Assembly: GCA_025716815.1 (NCBI GenBank)
Contig: JAIXMN010000025.1
Location: 186,001 to 250,000, forward strand
DNA from: Dichotomocladium elegans
Taxonomy: Eukaryota; Mucoromycota; Mucoromycetes; Mucorales; Lichtheimiaceae
DNA: 64,000 nt
Reading direction: 5' to 3'
The position numbers were made by a program, and so were the translations under genes. Under the pieces are notes generated by a model, which was given only the letters and a program-made list of their open reading frames with translations, had not been told where the DNA came from and did no database searches. The stretch's first letter is position 1, and each line of letters starts with the position of its first letter. This document shows, in pieces, positions 47,562 through 60,384 of the stretch.

Positions 47562-49296
47562 ATGAGGCTTGCCGTCTATGGCGGGATATCGTCTCTGCTG
47601 GCGTTAGGTGTCATCGTAAATGCCATGCACCAACGCTCAAACTTTTATGCCGCGTGCCTTTATCTATCAAAGTCGAGTGCGTGCATCATGGTATATTTTC
47701 GCTTGTTTTTGAATTCAGGACATCGATTAATAGAATGCATCCGCTAGATATTACTGAATATGGGTCTTCTCATAGCACTATGTTTGGGAAACGCTCTTCG
47801 AACTCTCTTCTTTGGAAGTCTACGAGCTATTGAAGTTGAGGTAATTTTGGGATTACATATATGTACATTCCTTTTACCTGATCATATTATGAACCTGTTC
47901 TATTAGCACCTCTACGAGCGATCGTGGTATGCAGTCAGCGAAACATGCTTGGCAATGACGGTTTTTCGTGAGGAATTCAACCTACATTTTGTCATTATCT
48001 TTACAACGCTGCTCTTTCTCAAGATATTTCATTGGCTCTGCGAGGATCGTGTCGAATTCGTTAGTATCTCGAATGCGTGCAAAGAAAACGAATAGCTTAT
48101 CTCAAAACTATGCAGATGGAGCAGTCGCCTTCAAATCGTATGTCGTTCCATATACGAATGGTAAATCTCATGTCGATATTGCTCATTATCGACTGTGTGC
48201 TCGCGAACCATGCTGTCAATGTAACTCTGCGGAAAGGCCCGAATATGATGATTATGTTTGGATTTGAGGTAAAGAGTATGGGCATTAGTCTGAGTGGAGG
48301 AAGCTTACAACGCTTGTATTGATTAATGCTTCGTCATGCAGTACACTATCCTCATTTGGACAATACTGTCGACCATTGGTAAATACATTATCAATGTGAT
48401 AGACATGCGAAACGAGGAACCTTGGGAAGGCAAATCAATGTGTGTCTTTTATTTGGACCTGGTGACAGGTAATAATTTTATGAGATTAGATTATTATGAC
48501 TATGCTCATCTTGAAATCTCTTTGACGGGTAGATTTCTGCAAGCTGGTGACCTATATTGTTTTCTTCATTTTCATCTTCTATTACTATCAGCTTCCGCTG
48601 CATATCATCCGCGATGTTTACGTGACGCTGCGTTCATTCATTCAAAAATGCCGCGATCTCTATCGCTATCGTCGTGCAACGCGAAACATGAACGAGCTGT
48701 ATCCTAACGCCGCTGCTGAAGATTTTGCTCGATTGAATGACAGCACATGCATTATCTGCCGAGAAGAAATGCATGTGATCGACAATGACTCAAGTGCCAA
48801 CGATGAGGCACAAGCACCAAATGAACGACCTCAGCAAAATATGGATCAACCAAAAAAATTGCCATGCGGTCATATTTTCCATTTCCACTGCCTCAGAAGC
48901 TGGCTTGAACGACAGCAGAGCTGTCCTACTTGGTAAATGGGAATAGGGTTACCGATCTAGCTTTTGTCTCGCTAACGTTATTGTAAAATGTAGCCGAAGA
49001 TCTGTTTTGCCAGAAGGTGAGTTTCGGACACACATGTTTTCTTGGGAACATTATCCTAACGTCGAGCGATCAGGCAACAACGATAGTTCTCAACCACTGG
49101 ATGCTGGCGCACAACCAGGCCCTGAAAATGCCAACGATGAGGCACGCAATGGAGACCCCATGGGCCCTGGAGAGTTTCCACAACAACGACAACAAGGAGG
49201 GCATTTACCTTTCAATTTATTGACTCCATTCTTTGCCAACGCCAATATTGCACGGCAGATACCCCAGCAGCAGCAGCAACAGCAGCAACATACACC

Positions 49297-49343
<47 letters not shown>

Positions 49344-49915
49344 CGCAACAGCCGCAACAGCAGCCAGCAGGATTTAGTGTATTGACTCCTGATCCATCTT
49401 GGACTCCTCTAACATCGAGCAGCCCATATTCTGGGATGATACCACTGATCCCGCTCTCGGAGACTAATGCGCCTTTGAATGATTTTTCCTCTAATCTTCC
49501 AGAAGATTTGGATGAAAATCAATTGCGTGTACTTGCGACTTCCACGAGAGACGCAATGATACAACGACTGCAGCTTTTGCAGGCTGTGCAGAACCAAATT
49601 TTTCATAGTATGCAGATACTTTCACGGGCGCTCAGCATACTCCCCGAGAACACTCCACCGTTCACCAATATGTCGCCGTCACAGCAAGAACGACAGGAAA
49701 CTCACAACAATGCGAATGGCTGTCCCTCGTCTTCATCCTCTGCTGACCAGGTCATGAACGCTTCTTTTGAACCTTATTCCACAGATATCGAACCGAAAGA
49801 GCAAGAGATGACGCATTTATCCGAAAGACGGAGAGAGAAAATGCCACAGACACAGAGTTCAGGTAGCGGATCATCTAGTAACCCTTCTGCCTTCAACCCT
49901 GAAAATGAAAAGTAG
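47562..49915 (+). CDS. HRD1: ERAD E3 ubiquitin ligase HRD1 (synoviolin)
   Basis: Seven exons (47562-47690, 47748-47840, 47907-48059, 48116-48268, 48342-48468, 48533-48932 and 48994-49915) give 658 residues. The first 250 residues form the multi-span domain, with segments LLNMGLLIALCLGNALRTLF, HLYERSWYAVSETCLAMTVF, VNLMSILLIIDCVLANHAV and YIVFFIFIFYYYQLPLHIIR. A RING-H2 finger spans about 291-352: CIICREEM, LPCGHIFHFHCLRSWLERQ and CPTCRRS, with the last Cys completed by splicing. Hrd1 ubiquitinates misfolded proteins in the ER membrane and forms the retrotranslocation channel. The tail carries a glutamine tract of about 30 residues encoded by mixed CAG/CAA. The gene is convergent with the APSES factor; the stops lie 53 bases apart. 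Confidence 0.93.
49262..49362 (+). repeat. CAG/CAA repeat coding a polyglutamine tract in HRD1
   Basis: Runs of CAG and CAA with two interruptions (a His-Thr-Pro and Pro codons) encode the Gln tract of the HRD1 tail. Confidence 0.85.
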
Positions 49916-49968
49916 TTTATTACATGAGGAAATTTTAAGATTTATTGACTGATGCATAGTAACTGAGC

Positions 49969-52400
49969 TTAAGTGAATGCGTGTGGTTCATCGACGTTGG
50001 AGCTAGGTTCTGCTGGTGATGGCATATCGTGTCTTACCCCTGAGGATTCTGTTTCAAGTGGAGGCGCGGTAGTGGTTGTAGATGACGCGTTTACAGATGG
50101 CAACGGTGATCCAGTGGATGCTGCCATGGTCAATGTTGGGGTTAATGCAGAAGATGGCTGGAGAGGGGGAGGGGAGGATGACTGAGAGGATGCTAAACTA
50201 TCTGAGAATGCACCCTGTCGCCTGATCTTTTCCATGAACCCAATAACTCGGGCCAGATCAAGGTCTGGAGGATCGCTTTCGATAGCCAAAATCAGCGGTT
50301 CAACAAGGTCATCGATTTTCTCTATCGGTAAATTGCAGCACGCAGCAATAAGGCGTTTGCACTGGAGTTCCTTTTCGGCCGTTTGGGCACGTAGCTCCAT
50401 CACTTCAGACCGTAGATCGTGGTCGTTTTGTAAATAAGCAGCAATGCGCGCCTTGAGGAGACGCATATGATTTTTCCGCTGTTCCGCTGTCCGGGGCTTC
50501 TCCTCGCCATCTGTGGTACTGAGCACTGCAAAAGCAGCATCGATATCTTCATTATCATCAATTTCATCGAGTGCGGTACTAGTATTAGCAGGTGTCGAAT
50601 CCATCCGGTCCCACTCGGCCTGCAAGGATGTCTGTAAATTCCGGTATTTTTGCTGGGCCTCAACGAGTCGCTGGGACTGTGCTTGCCTACTCTCGAGGTC
50701 TTTCCGCGTCATCTCAAGCTCCTTGGATGCTTCATCAATTCCAGTCTGGATCTCAGCTAATTCCTGGTCTCGCTGCACCAACTGCCCACCATACTCTTCG
50801 TCTAACGCATCCACAATCTTCTGCACAGCTATTGTACATTCTTGCATCAATTGTGTCGTTCATTCTCAATCTATTGCGCGCTTGTCCATTGACTTACTTG
50901 ATATAATTTCGCGCCCTCTTTCGCTTTTTACTACGTTTTGCTTGGGATAGTTCGAGGTCTGTTCGTCTAGAGACATTTCCTTTTTAAAGGACACATAAAA
51001 TCCAAATCAGCTGTGACTCTCAACGTAATTAATGATGAAATACCTTGGTGTCACTATAGTCTTCTGAGGTCAGTCCCACATTATTCTCCATATCCTTTTT
51101 CGCACCAGCACGAGTGAGGAGCTGAACCATTTCTGTGCAATCGAGTTGGGCAGCAATATTGAGGGCCGTATCCCCCCGATCGTCTTGCCAGTCTAGAATG
51201 GACGTGGGCTGCTGAAGACGTAGAAGATGACTGACATAGTAGATTGCCGCAGGAGTGCGCCCATGAATACCGGCTGTTTTTGCAGCATGATGCAAGACAG
51301 TCTGACGCTTCTGGTCAACAGCCAAAATAGTGCTCTCAAGAGAGTTGAGAAGGGATGGGAAGCTGCTGTTATCAAACGAATTCGTAACCATGACGCTCCG
51401 CATTAGCGGTGTTTCGCCTGCATAATTGGTACAAGCGGGGTTGGCACCCTTGGACACTAGGAGCTGGACAATAGTGGTACGTGCCAATGCGGCGGCCCAA
51501 TGCAACGCCGTGTTTCCCTGTTCGTCGATTACCAGGTCAATATTGAACTCAGCGGGGGAAGAGCTCTGGAGAAGTTCGGGGATATGATCAGGGTCGTCTG
51601 ATAAAAAGATGGCCATCAGCAGCCCACGGTGATCGTCAGATGCAGCTGTTGTCGGTGCTGATATCTGCTGGTGTAACTGTTGTTGCTGCTGCTGCTGTTC
51701 ATTCGGTTTCACCCTTTTTCGATTCGGTTCCTCGGTATGTAAAGGAGACTTTGGAGCTGACTGTCTTTGCTGGTGGTGATAAGCTGCAGGTGAGTGATGA
51801 TGGTGGGCCCGCTGTTGGTGCTCTTGCTGCCGCCTTTCCTCTTCATGTTGCTGCTGCTGCTGATACTTTTGCTGTTGTCTAGCAGTCGTACGAGGTTGGC
51901 GAGGCTGATATTGTTCACTTCGGCTCTGTATTTGTGCAAGCTTTCGCTGAGCAATCATAGCCTGTTCTTTGGTCGGCAACAGGTCCTCTTCGTCGTCATT
52001 ACCAGGAACTGGTGGATTAAAGTCGATAATATATTTCAAGATATCCAATACATTATATCGCTCTGCCAGTTGTCGGCTGTTATTTAATGGTATCCTGTAG
52101 GGTTTGTGTTCATAGGCTCATACATTAAACACTCTTCAACAGTTCCGACCTTTTTCATGAGTTTTACCAAGTTCCCTGAAATTTGCCATAACCGCCTTGC
52201 ACTTTCTCATGCTCTCCAATTAACACCTCGCGCTCAAGAATCTTGGTGCGTTTTCCTTTCTCTATGCCTGCCACTTTCAAGATCTGTGTTGCGTTCATGT
52301 AAGAATCGTTTTGCCGTCGCATGACTACAACATCGTTGACGACGGTTTCGTAGACAGCCACCCCAGAGTATACAGCAGAATATATTCTAGTGTCAGCCAT
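49969..52400 (-). CDS. APSES/ankyrin cell-cycle transcription factor (Mbp1/Swi4/Res family)
   Basis: Four exons in transcript order (52400-52168, 52094-51044, 50979-50898 and 50840-49969) give 745 residues. The N-terminus is a KilA-N/APSES DNA-binding domain: [63 protein letters not shown]. The middle has a Gln/His-rich linker and ankyrin repeats ([52 protein letters not shown]). The end is a coiled coil and a Ser/Thr-rich tail. This order matches Mbp1/Swi4 and Res1/Res2, the DNA-binding partners in MBF/SBF complexes that drive G1/S genes. The coiled coil probably mediates dimerisation with a Swi6/Cdc10-like partner. Plus-strand frames here are shadows. Confidence 0.92.
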
Positions 52401-55233
52401 AAGTCGATGACTATTTAGAGTGAGGCGGAAGGGGGTGAATTAATAGTAAAAAAGGGAGAGGAAAGAAACACGATACGTCGCGTAAGTCGTGAAAGGAAAT
52501 GTATTAAGAGAACCCTACCACGGATAACACCCGCCCCCGAATTGTTGCTGCAATTGGCTAGTTTTAGCCAATGGCATATCCGGTCTGAAAAATCCCAGGT
52601 CTTTTGCTACCAGCAATTGAACTACATCCTATGCTTGTAGCCAAACATAAGCACTTTTAATTGATGATCTTTTGATATATATTGTGCTATTTAGAGAATT
52701 TTATAATAGAAGGTTCGAAAATTCATAGCTATCACATCTCATACATAGCGGCAGATGGTTCATAGCTTTCTATCCACCACTGTTAGCGCAATATGCATTA
52801 AAACCAGAGAGTTTTATTAATGACATTGAAAACAACTAATTCTTTCCTCGCTCTTCAATCCATATAAACAGAAAGGCAGGCCTCTCGCTCTAGCGATCGC
52901 CTTGATTTGCGATCAGGTCAATAGAAGGACAACGATCCAACCGATGTATGTCCAAAGATGTACTGTAAGTTCTCTCTTTCCTTTTGTATCACAGAGCAAC
53001 CCATATAATGTTCTCTACAATTTTGGGATACATTTCTCTAACTTTACCTCTGTTTGCAAACATGGCGATAAATTGAACTCGGGATTTAATCACGCTGACT
53101 ATCCTGTCATTGTCGACATCGACTTTGGCATTTATGCATAGCGGGCGCCTGGGCTTTTATAGTAACATCATAATGTATATTATCGGGCACAGCATATTCT
53201 GGTGGCTCCTACGTTTTTACACAAGGGGGCGATGTCATTGGCAATTTAAAATGACAATGCGCATGATGACTAATGCAATGATGTTTAAAGGAGTGAATGA
53301 TAAATGTCTGTAATGACTGTTGTCTCCATATACACTGTAGGCCGAGAAGGCTCAATAGCGTCTATCTTGAGCAAATGCTCGCTGTCAGATAAAAGACGTA
53401 CATGGTGACATGAATGCTTTGGCTATATACCTAAACTTGACAGCCACAGATAGGTATGTACCTACGTAAAGCCGTGTCTGAGTGGGAGTAATACGGCGCA
53501 ACGAGTCGGAGCAGGGCCTGGCAACAAGAGAGTTCTGATTTCCCAATACTAGACTTCATCTCGGATGAAAAACTATCTCATCCACCCCCTCCCAAACCAT
53601 TTGACTGCCTCGAATGTCATAACCGGCTGCTTGCACATGTTCCATACCATATTTGTGGCGAACTACAAAAGCTTCGCTACCAATATACTGAAGAAATACT
53701 TCGCTACGAATGTTTTCCGCCCACAAATTAAATTGGCATCCAAAGAGAGAAAGGCTTCTAATTGTCCGACCAGGCCGAGTGGCAAAGCTACAGCGTTAAT
53801 GCGCGAAGCTGCTTCTTGATCTGGCCTTATCAGACGTAGAGACTATCTTGGGTGTCTGATGCTCATTTCCGAACCAGAGGCAACAGCTCGACGTTCCACC
53901 GGAAAACAATTCATGATCTGAGTGCGAGCGGTGGCACAGTGATTGTTTTGAAATCGGTCTTGTTTCCAATCGAGAGCAAGCTACTCTAGGTGATGTGTCC
54001 TTTGACTACTATGGTTCTATATTGATCGGAGCGTGCTATTCCGTTTTCCATACCTGTACACTCAAAGGAGCCATTAAAGGGCACGGAGGAATTCTGTGGG
54101 TCTGGATTGTAGATAGGCGAATGCACGATTATCTCATAAGCGGACTGTTGGGGCTAGGATATGTGAGCGATTCTGCAATGGATAGCTTAATGGATGTATT
54201 TGTGAATAGCATAAAGGTAGCACATCTAATAGACGGCTTATATATCATGTTAATATTTACGTAGTGTAATTGCTTAGTCGGCATTTGATGAATCATGATC
54301 ATTACTTGAACCACCGGCCAATATCGGACAGGCAGAGATAAACCGGAGATTGGTATTTAAGATGGTCAAATGCATCTTTCCGCTCGAGAATTTGAGGGAC
54401 CAGGTGTTTGGATCCAGTACTTGATCCGATCATTTGCATGATCGAAAAGCAGCTTGACAAACAACTCAGCTGGAAGCCATGTTTTAGTGGATAGTGTTTA
54501 GGGCAATCACAGTATCTCTATAGTCATATCAAGAATCACTATCGGTATGAGGACAGAGTTCATAGTCGACACTCAAGTGTCGACAGTATGTCACTCAACG
54601 CTAACGATACCACACTCATTGGCGGAAATTCCTTTATGCATCCATCAGAATTTGTATAATAGAACCGGACAGATTTATGAACCTGTCCATCCTACACCAT
54701 TCTATTGACTATAGCCATGCTGTTTCAACAGCACCCCTGTACCGTTCAACTTCGAGCCCTTTGTCCTTTATCAGACGCTGAGTCAGAAGTCTTCTTCATT
54801 GGTACTGGGGAGTGATAGCTTCAGGGCCATTAATACATATCCATCGACCGAACACCACCGGCAACTACAATGAAAGAAAAATATTTGACTGGCGCTGGGC
54901 AACCATAGCTACAAGAAAGAGCGTATGGAATGGAATGCGTGCCGACCGCTCACCAGCAACGGTGGCCCGGCGCCGGAGCCACCACAACAAACGCTCGGTC
55001 GAGATTCCTAATGCGATACCATTATCCCCAAATGATACCATCCATATGATATTCCATCACCAACCCCAGCAGGTGAAGCCCCGTGCTAATATTTTCAGTT
55101 TTCAAGTCAAAAAAGAATTTTTTTCTTCGTTGTGCATAATATTCATTTTTGGCAAAAGATTTTTTCCGGTTCAAACCAAAAAAAGTTTGGCAGGAAATAA
55201 AAACTATTTCGCTCTCTCGTTTCGGCTTTACCC
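52401..55233. other. Longest gene-poor stretch
   Basis: About 2.8 kb without a convincing coding frame. It holds a perfect inverted repeat at 54565-54584 and short AT-rich stretches. No tRNA cloverleaf or transposase trace was recognised. It includes the APSES gene promoter on the left. Confidence 0.45.
54565..54584. repeat. Perfect inverted repeat gtcgacact-ca-agtgtcgac
   Basis: Nine-base arms are separated by two bases. It could be a dimeric protein binding site or a small hairpin; nothing nearby decides. Confidence 0.7.
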
Positions 55234-56947
55234 ATGTTCAGCGAAGTTGCCGTCACTGCCTCTGCCACTGATCCCACTGTCTATGTCTGGGACATCCGCT
55301 CGGGATCGACCCTGTTCTCTTTTAAACAGAGCATGACGGTCAAAGGATGCCTTTCATTAATGCCCAAGCCAGGCGCTGCGATGCAGATCGGTGCGATCTT
55401 GGCCGCCCAAACCGACCGGTCCGTCCTTAATGTGTATCAGTGGCATCGCGATCAAGTACTTCACAAAATGCCTATCCCGGAACGCCTTGTTAGTCTCACA
55501 TCGTCTCACCGCGGCACACTCGTAGCGGGCGGTACAGCGACAGGGCGCGTTTATATCTGGCAGGTTGCAACGGGCCTGCTCCTCAAAGTATTTGAGGCCC
55601 ACTTTCGAAGAATCACGCGCCTCGCCTTCAGTGGCGACGATGCCACTCTACTGACAGCAAGTGAGGACGCCGGAATTCATGTCTGGTTAGTGGGTCAACT
55701 GCTTGAACATGAAGCCGATCAAGGGCGACCTGTGCCGCTGTTTTCATGGTCGGATCACACCCTGCCTGTCACAGACCTCGTCGTTGGAATGGGAACCATG
55801 AGCACAGCACGTGTCTTTACGTCGAGCGTTGACAGCACAGTTAAGGTCAGTCGGGAAACCCTGCAATTACTCATGCCATGGTGACGGACATGTTACGCTA
55901 ACTTCCTTAGCGCTGTACGTGACTTTTTTGTTATAGGTATGGGACCTTGGAACGGGCGAATTACTCACGACATTTCTGTTCCCAAAACCGGTTTCGTCAG
56001 TAGCAGTTGATCCGTCTGAGACGAAACTATTTGCCGCATGCGAAGATACCATTTATCCAGTAGAGCTTTACCGGCGACGTCAGGACAAGTCGTATGGTGG
56101 TGAGACAGTCGAGAGCACGGGTGGAATGGGAAAAGTAGAAGCCATAGGGATTCGCCAGCTTGATAGTAACAGCACAGCCAACGATGCAAACAACCAAAGT
56201 AAATCTTCGGCTTCGACGTTCAAAGGGCACACGTAAGAAATGGAGACGAGAGAACTGTGAGGATGATAAGCGCAGTACTCATAAACGCTTCTACTTTTTG
56301 GGTTCATTGGTCCAAAGTGGCACGGTGACATCGCTCGCATTGTCTTTTGACGGAAGCCTGCTTATATCAGCATCGGAAGATGGCGATTGTATTGTCTGGG
56401 ATGTTGTTAGCAGGCAGCCACTGCGAAAGTTTGGATCACACAAGGGTCCGGTAACCAACGTCGCCTGCATTATGCGACCCTCTGAGCTTGTTACCGGCAA
56501 TGCTGCGATTAAGAATGCAGTTCCCATGCCCTGGAGGACTTTCAAGCGAACAGTAGCCACCGGCGAAGAGGAAGAGAAGTCAACGACTTTGCAGATGGTG
56601 GAGGATACTAGCACGGTAAGTGAAATGTTTGCTTACCTCTTGAACATCGTATACTGATTCGCCCACAGGACTTGAAGCGATACGAGCAACTGCTCAAGGA
56701 CGGACCTCCTTATACGTCAACCCCATCCATTTTACAGCCTGTGATGGCAGCACAGGCCACGGTTGATGAGCTCCAATCTGGAAATTCAGCTAGCGCACTT
56801 CAAATACGCATTGGTACCCTTGAAGAAGACTTGGTCAAACTCCACGAACACCATAACACATACAAGTCGTTGAATGATACCATCTATCAGTCGATGGTCG
56901 ACCGGTTCATGGCGAAACGTAGAAAGATATCATCTGATCATCAATAG
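55234..56947 (+). CDS. IPI3: Pre-rRNA processing WD40 protein IPI3 (WDR18 family)
   Basis: Four exons (55234-55845, 55937-56232, 56318-56615 and 56669-56947) give 494 residues. WD repeats are visible as TVYVWDIRSG, ATGRVYIWQVATG, SEDAGIHVWLV, STVKVWDLGTGELL, and FKGHTGTVTSLALSFDG followed by ASEDGDCIVWDV. The C-terminus is a coiled coil (SALQIRIGTLEEDLVKL) ending in a basic RFMAKRRK, typical of Ipi3. Ipi3 with Rix1 and Ipi1 acts in the nucleolus and nucleoplasm in ITS2 removal and late 60S ribosome maturation. The second intron must be removed to form FKGHTGTVTSL. Convergent with BUB3; the stops lie 159 bases apart. Confidence 0.87.
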
Positions 56948-57106
56948 CTTTTTATCATTTGCATCAAGTCCTGTCCCCTCCACTTTTAATTGCCGGATCC
57001 ATCTCTCTCCCTTTGAAACGAGCAGTAGAATAGTTGTATATATATATGAATACAGACTTAGGTGCGCCCAATGAAAGAACATACTGGTTGGTGTGTGTAT
57101 TTATTA

Positions 57107-57930
57107 TTATGATCCTCCATTAGTGAGATGACGGGGTTTACAGTCTGTTTCGCTCAGAGTCTTGATAAAGATGGCATCGGGAGAATGGTCTCTTTCGCCC
57201 TCGTCAAACGTATAGCTGCTCGCAATTGCAAGCATTCTTCCGTCAGGGCTGAACGATAAGCTTGAAATTTCATCGGGATATCGAGGGAACTGTTTGATGC
57301 GCTTTCTATTGACGCCGTCCCAGATGCTTACCACACAGTCCGACCCACCTGACGCAAATGTCCCATAGCTACGCCAACCAAGTTAATCGCCTCATGAATA
57401 AACCGTTCTTTCTTACATACATTGGATGAAATGCTAGTGCATTGACCGGATATACGACCTCAGTCTCGTTGATGGTCTGTCGATGCGACTTAAACGCATA
57501 TTTCTTTGCTTGCGCTTCGGGACTCATATCAAAGAATTCAAGTGCTACTCGACCTTCAATGGATGAGCAAGCATAGCCTGTGAAGGAAAGGGTGTTAATT
57601 GGATATCTAGCAGGCCTAATCCCTCATTTCATACCTTCGCCATTAGGCATGCAACGCACACTTTTGAGCATATAGCGCAATGCTGTCTCGCGTGTCTGCC
57701 AGGGAGATTCCATATTTCTAATATCGTAGACGTGTATCTGACGGTTTGCCATGGCAACCACGAGAAGATTGTTGTTCATATCCATACTGAATACTTTCTG
57801 TGGCAGCTCAAGCTTAAGCTGGAGAGCATCACTGCTGCGGCTGTCCCACACGCGCAAAGTTTTATCCCATGATCCCGAATACAGAGAATCTGAAATCAGG
57901 TTTGTGAATAAATGAGTTGATATAATCTAT

Positions 57931-57971
<41 letters not shown>

Positions 57972-58511
57972 TTCTGCCTGCCTGCCTTCCTGCCCTCCCT
58001 CCCTCCCGCCCTCGGTCTGCAATCCTACTTGTTTCAGAGCTCCAGCACAAGCTTTTAATCGCCTCGTCATGACTCCCGATCACAGAGTCTGTCTTCGTCT
58101 CAAAGTTAAGCCTAAGTTTATAAGAAGTTAAGACTACACGCTTCTTGCTATCGCACAATGATTACCGCCTCTTCCTTTTACATTTTAATCTGCTTATCCA
58201 GGCCACCACTGTACGCGACATTGCTACTCGCGAAGCATGCGTCCAGAACGGCGCTTTTGTGATCGAACTGGGCCCGCTTTTGATTGAGCTCGACATCGTA
58301 AAGTGAGACTGTCTGGACAATGGAAATAACGAATGAAAACAATGTCAGCGTTTGAACCTAGTCAGTGCTAAATTCGCGTAATTGTCAGGTGCCCTACTGT
58401 GTCCCAGGACGTGGCAAGAAGGAGGCGTGCGTCGAAAGGACAGAAATTGACACTCGAGATGCCATCCCTTGGTGGATCAGCGATCTCGATTTGAGCGGAT
58501 GGATCTTGCAT
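57107..58511 (-). CDS. BUB3: Spindle checkpoint WD40 protein BUB3
   Basis: Six exons in transcript order (58511-58398, 58312-58182, 58111-58029, 57889-57635, 57577-57421 and 57368-57107) give 333 residues, close to the usual 326. Landmarks are [75 protein letters not shown] and [19 protein letters not shown]. They continue with [24 protein letters not shown] and [13 protein letters not shown]. Bub3 is a seven-blade propeller that brings Bub1 and Mad3/BubR1 to kinetochores through GLEBS motifs. The third intron (57890-58028) contains a long CTG run in the sense strand and purine-rich simple sequence. Confidence 0.93.
57931..57970. repeat. (AGC)n microsatellite in a BUB3 intron
   Basis: About 13 uninterrupted AGC units on the plus strand, giving (CUG)n in the BUB3 pre-mRNA. 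They lie about 40 bases upstream of the 3' splice site. Confidence 0.9.
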
Positions 58512-60384
58512 TCAGTGGGTAGAGATTAGGAAGAAGGGGAGTTGGAAAAAAAAACGGACAGAGAAGTCGGCCTAGGTTTGTTCAAGACATAGGACGAGAC
58601 TCGCTAGCCAATCAGAACAAATGCTGGTTTTTTTTTCCAGAACGAGTGGACACGCAAATGTTGATCGTCACTAGTCATAATGATTTGTGCTTTTGCTTTT
58701 GTCATCATGCTATGTAGAAAGAATATCTTGCAACAGCTTAGCTATGTCCTTCATCAGCCATATCCAGGAATTTAAGAGTTGGAACAATATTGCGCAAATG
58801 CCTACTGATAACCAGCAGTGGTATTAATAAAGCCATGTTCGCTCCGCTGTGCCGTGTACAAAAATATTAGCGCTGACAGGATCATTCGCGTATAGCTATG
58901 ATCTTCAAGAACGTGTGAATAGCCGACACGCAAAAAGATTTTAGAAATGCGCGCGATGGTGATTCTCTCAGTGGATTAACCAATTTATGCCACGGAAGCT
59001 GTAACGGTTCCTTATTGTTGAAAGAGAAAGAAAGTAGCACGTGATGTAATAAGTCGGATGTAATAAAGATGGCGTCAAGAGTCACTATGTAAAGGGTGAC
59101 GCAGTATGATGTAAAGGGACGTTTGTGCAGAGGTTGGCTAGCGAAGGAGAACATCTGGAATATGCCGCTTTCGCTCTCATGAAGGTTGACAGCAGTGGTG
59201 CCACCATAATATCTCATGGTGGGTATCCACATGGGCTAGTGTTTGCCCTTGTATCTCATGGATGATCATTGCAAGAATACTTGGAGCTCATGACAGCATC
59301 AGAGAAGCGCGCAGAAGGAGATTGGCATATACATACACCAATTAGGCTAATTTTGCATGTGTTTCTCTTGTCTGGATTGTGTGATGTGTGTGTTTTTGAT
59401 TGTTGCGGGCAACTCGGCGAGAAAACAGCTTCGCATGCAAGCATCGTCATTGTCCTAGGTCACAACCCACTGTATTTCCAAATCCACAGTGCTAGAATTT
59501 CCATCATGATCCACAATTCTTTACCACAAAGCTCCTGCCGTGTTCTCTCCGGTGCATATATTGTATGTTCAACTATTTGTAATTACCGTGTTGACACTGC
59601 CGAACATTTTCTGATGTAGCATCATGTCCCGATAAATATACACTCTGTGGTATCACGTTGTGTGCTGATCTCCTTCTTTATGACCCTGATGATATCACCA
59701 TGGGACATCCCTAGTAATACAAACTTACAAACCTTGTCGTATATATGGCGCACGCTCTCATGGGCTTTCATTTCTCTGACGTTTTTTTTCTGCTCGTCTC
59801 ATATTTAACCCAAAATCAGATTAAGAAACTCCAGCGATAATAGACATTACCACCTCTCACCAAGTGCCTCGAAATATGGTAAAGCGAAATCCACCATTTG
59901 CCAGCTTACAAGAGATCCGTTGAAATTTGTTATGTAACGGAGACGCCAAAGAAAATGTATACAATCTTTCATTTCCACGTCCAACCATATACGGAGGATC
60001 ATCGGTAGCCTTCGCCGACACAAAGTATGTGAGGCTTGTGTGATGTCCCGTGATGAGTACTTCGTCAATAAAGAGGTCGTGCGAGACGCACTTGCAACTT
60101 GCGCATAAATCAGCAACGGCAGATTCAATATCGTTTCTAGTCGAGAAAATTCAACAGTCATTGAGAGCCATCAACGCCAAGTGACCCCGATAAGATATAT
60201 GATTGCGAAAAACACGTGATCATTCATTCATGCCCAATACATAAGCGCTGTCTTGCGGTCCATCCACATCCACATTCATACCCGGTCCATCGATGCTAAA
60301 TATACTCCCGCAGCTTCAAGGCGACACAGTTCTTTATAATATCTCCATGGTACAGATTTTATTTGTAACAAGGGAGGATGGTGC
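58512..60384. other. Intergenic region
   Basis: BUB3 upstream sequence on the left and the 3' side of DCPS on the right. Short frames occur (58882-59232, 59269-59619, 59847-60161) without motifs. No gene can be supported. Confidence 0.4.

Noticed and set aside
49973..50950. Plus-strand frames opposite the APSES factor
   Set aside because: They are shadows of the minus-strand coiled coil and serine-rich tail.
52713..52725. ggttcgaaaattc as a tRNA T-arm
   Set aside because: No acceptor stem, D-arm or anticodon arm can be folded around it.
53995..54264. 89-codon frame in the gene-poor stretch
   Set aside because: Chance frame without motif; no upstream leader or splice partner.
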